From: Burkholderiales bacterium
Lineage (GTDB): Bacteria; Pseudomonadota; Gammaproteobacteria; Burkholderiales; Usitatibacteraceae
Reading direction: 5' to 3'
Assembly: GCA_026786225.1 (NCBI GenBank)
Contig: JAJAYN010000060.1
Location: 1-7,134 of the forward strand
Length of the DNA stretch: 7,134 nt
Shown piece by piece: positions 6,381 through 7,134 of the stretch. The first letter of the stretch is position 1; each line of letters opens with the position of its first letter. The position numbers and the translations under genes were made by a program. Under the pieces are notes generated by a model. It saw only the letters and a program-made list of their open reading frames with translations. It ran no database searches and had not been told where the DNA came from.

Positions 6381-6742
6381 GTTGGTCGTTCCAAAGAAAG
6401 TTTGTACTGGTGATTGCGGATCGAAGGCAGTTTTGATCCCGGTTAAGCGCACATTATTGCCCTTTGGCTTCGCGGGGCTTGTCGGGCTTGCCGGGCTTGT
6501 GCCTAGCAGGGAATCGAAATTGGTCATTGATGTCCGCAGACTGGAAAAACCGCAGCTTAAACAAGCATTGCCGCCGTCACCATCCCGCGATGACGGAACG
6601 CACGATTGGGGGGACGAGCTGCGGCAAAATGGTCGCGAGTGTCGGCTCGGCAAAAACCCATTCGCGCGATGTCCTGCGGATTGGATCGCACCGGTGGCAC
6701 GCAGGTTCCCTGAAAGTCGAACCCGGATACGCTGAAACGGGC
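6381..6742. other. 362-base region without a convincing gene
   Basis: It lies between the stop of the DUF2721-type gene and the start of the adaptor gene, both on the minus strand, and should contain the efflux operon promoter. I see no clear -35/-10 pair and no operator that I can name. The adaptor frame stays open through part of it (to 6653), including an in-frame ATG at 6525-6527, but that peptide is Ser/Pro/Lys-rich and would bury the lipoprotein signal. A 9-bp tandem repeat lies at 6475-6501. No stem with a T-run marks the end of the upstream gene. Confidence 0.5.
6475..6501. repeat. three-copy 9-bp tandem repeat upstream of the adaptor gene
   Basis: GGGCTTGTC, GGGCTTGCC and GGGCTTGTG follow directly on the plus strand, about 95-120 bases upstream of the adaptor start. 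It could be replication slippage, or spaced sites for a regulator; nothing favours one reading strongly. Confidence 0.6.
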
Positions 6743-7134
6743 CTAACTGCCCGACGGCATCGACTTACGCGTATTGGCCACCGCCAGGAAAATTTCTCGC
6801 AAAAATACGATCAAGCTGCCGATAAACGCGAGCATCGCCATCACAAACAGCATGCCAACAAACTTGGCGAGATTGACGGACATGAACGCATCGATAAACG
6901 CGACGATGATCAGCAGTCCTACAAACAGCGCGCAGAAAACGGCCGAAGCCACCGCAAAGTAAATCAGGCGCAAACGCTGGCGCAGGTTGACAAGTTCGTC
7001 GCGGGCGGGCCGCAACTCATCGAGCCCGATCTCGTGCAGCTTGTCTTCCAGAACGCGGATACGGTCGACGATGCGTGCGAGGCGATTGGCGAGCTCGCCC
7101 ATGAGTGTGCCGACGGCGGTGAGCAAAAACACCG
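6743..7134 (-). CDS. DUF2721-type membrane protein, C-terminal part (5' end outside window)
   Basis: The frame is open to the window end and stops at TAG 6743-6745. About 129 residues are visible and the start lies beyond the right edge. The segment FLLTAVGTLMGELANRLARIVDRIR is characteristic of the DUF2721 family. It is followed by a charged, probably coiled-coil stretch (about 26-52, LEDKLHEIGLDELRPARDEL). Two hydrophobic helices follow at about 56-80 and 89-113, the second ending in IVFLREIFLAVANTRKS. These features fit a small inner-membrane protein with a cytoplasmic linker. I know of no established function for the family. It is on the same strand as the efflux genes but 362 bases upstream of them, so co-transcription is doubtful. 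Confidence 0.8.
   Translation of the reverse strand, partial: VFLLTAVGTLMGELANRLARIVDRIRVLEDKLHEIGLDELRPARDELVNLRQRLRLIYFAVASAVFCALFVGLLIIVAFIDAFMSVNLAKFVGMLFVMAMLAFIGSLIVFLREIFLAVANTRKSMPSGS

Noticed and set aside
6400..6530. Promoter for the efflux operon, for example an AATAAT-like -10 on the minus strand near 6453-6461
   Set aside because: No acceptable -35 hexamer lies at 16-18 bases from it, so I do not call it.
6381..6653. N-terminal extension of the adaptor to 494 residues (or 452 from the ATG at 6525-6527)
   Set aside because: The extension would place about 50-90 Ser/Pro/Arg-rich residues before a clear lipoprotein signal peptide, which must be at the N-terminus. The ATG at 6378 has a ribosome site and fits the family.
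6040..6735. Long plus-strand open frame opposite the adaptor gene (231 residues)
   Set aside because: It lies antisense to a clear family member, has a low-complexity Ala/Leu/Ser-rich stretch reflecting the repeat on the other strand, and has no recognisable domain.
1..7134. CRISPR array, insertion sequence, tRNA/rRNA, phage or defence genes
   Set aside because: No regularly spaced repeats, no terminal inverted repeats with a transposase, no RNA gene signature and no defence-type protein were seen on either strand.

Overview
No exciting new system is evident. The window looks like an ordinary chromosomal segment of a Gram-negative proteobacterium, most likely a betaproteobacterium. The clues are moderately high G+C, an OxyR that keeps the proteobacterial peroxide-sensing cysteines at the E. 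coli positions, a lipoprotein adaptor plus RND pump pair, and a small protein that I associate from memory with betaproteobacteria. The taxonomic placement is inference.

Left part (1-1744): the 3' end of a ParA/MinD-type ATPase gene enters from the left edge on the plus strand. It converges after 14 bases on a 74-residue conserved hypothetical gene on the minus strand. That small gene is divergent from oxyR (plus strand), with a 179-base shared intergenic region that carries a plausible oxyR promoter, a Fur-box-like sequence and a short dyad.

Middle (1745-1918): a 174-base convergent intergenic region between oxyR and the efflux genes. It contains a perfect 10-bp inverted repeat, and one arm of it can also pair with a third copy of the motif.

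Right part (1919-6380, minus strand): a two-gene efflux operon. A lipoprotein periplasmic adaptor (403 residues) is followed, 3 bases later, by a HAE1-type RND permease. The permease frame is broken by an apparent single-base insertion in a T3G3 run near 3068-3073, which leaves a 704-residue N-terminal piece and an overlapping C-terminal piece. Removing one base restores a continuous protein of about 1081 residues with both the TM4 Asp-Asp and the TM10 Lys. No outer-membrane channel gene lies in the window, so the pump would need a TolC/OprM-type partner from elsewhere.

Right edge (6381-7134): 362 bases without a convincing gene, with a short 9-bp tandem repeat, then the 3' end of a gene for a two-helix DUF2721-type membrane protein on the minus strand that runs off the window.
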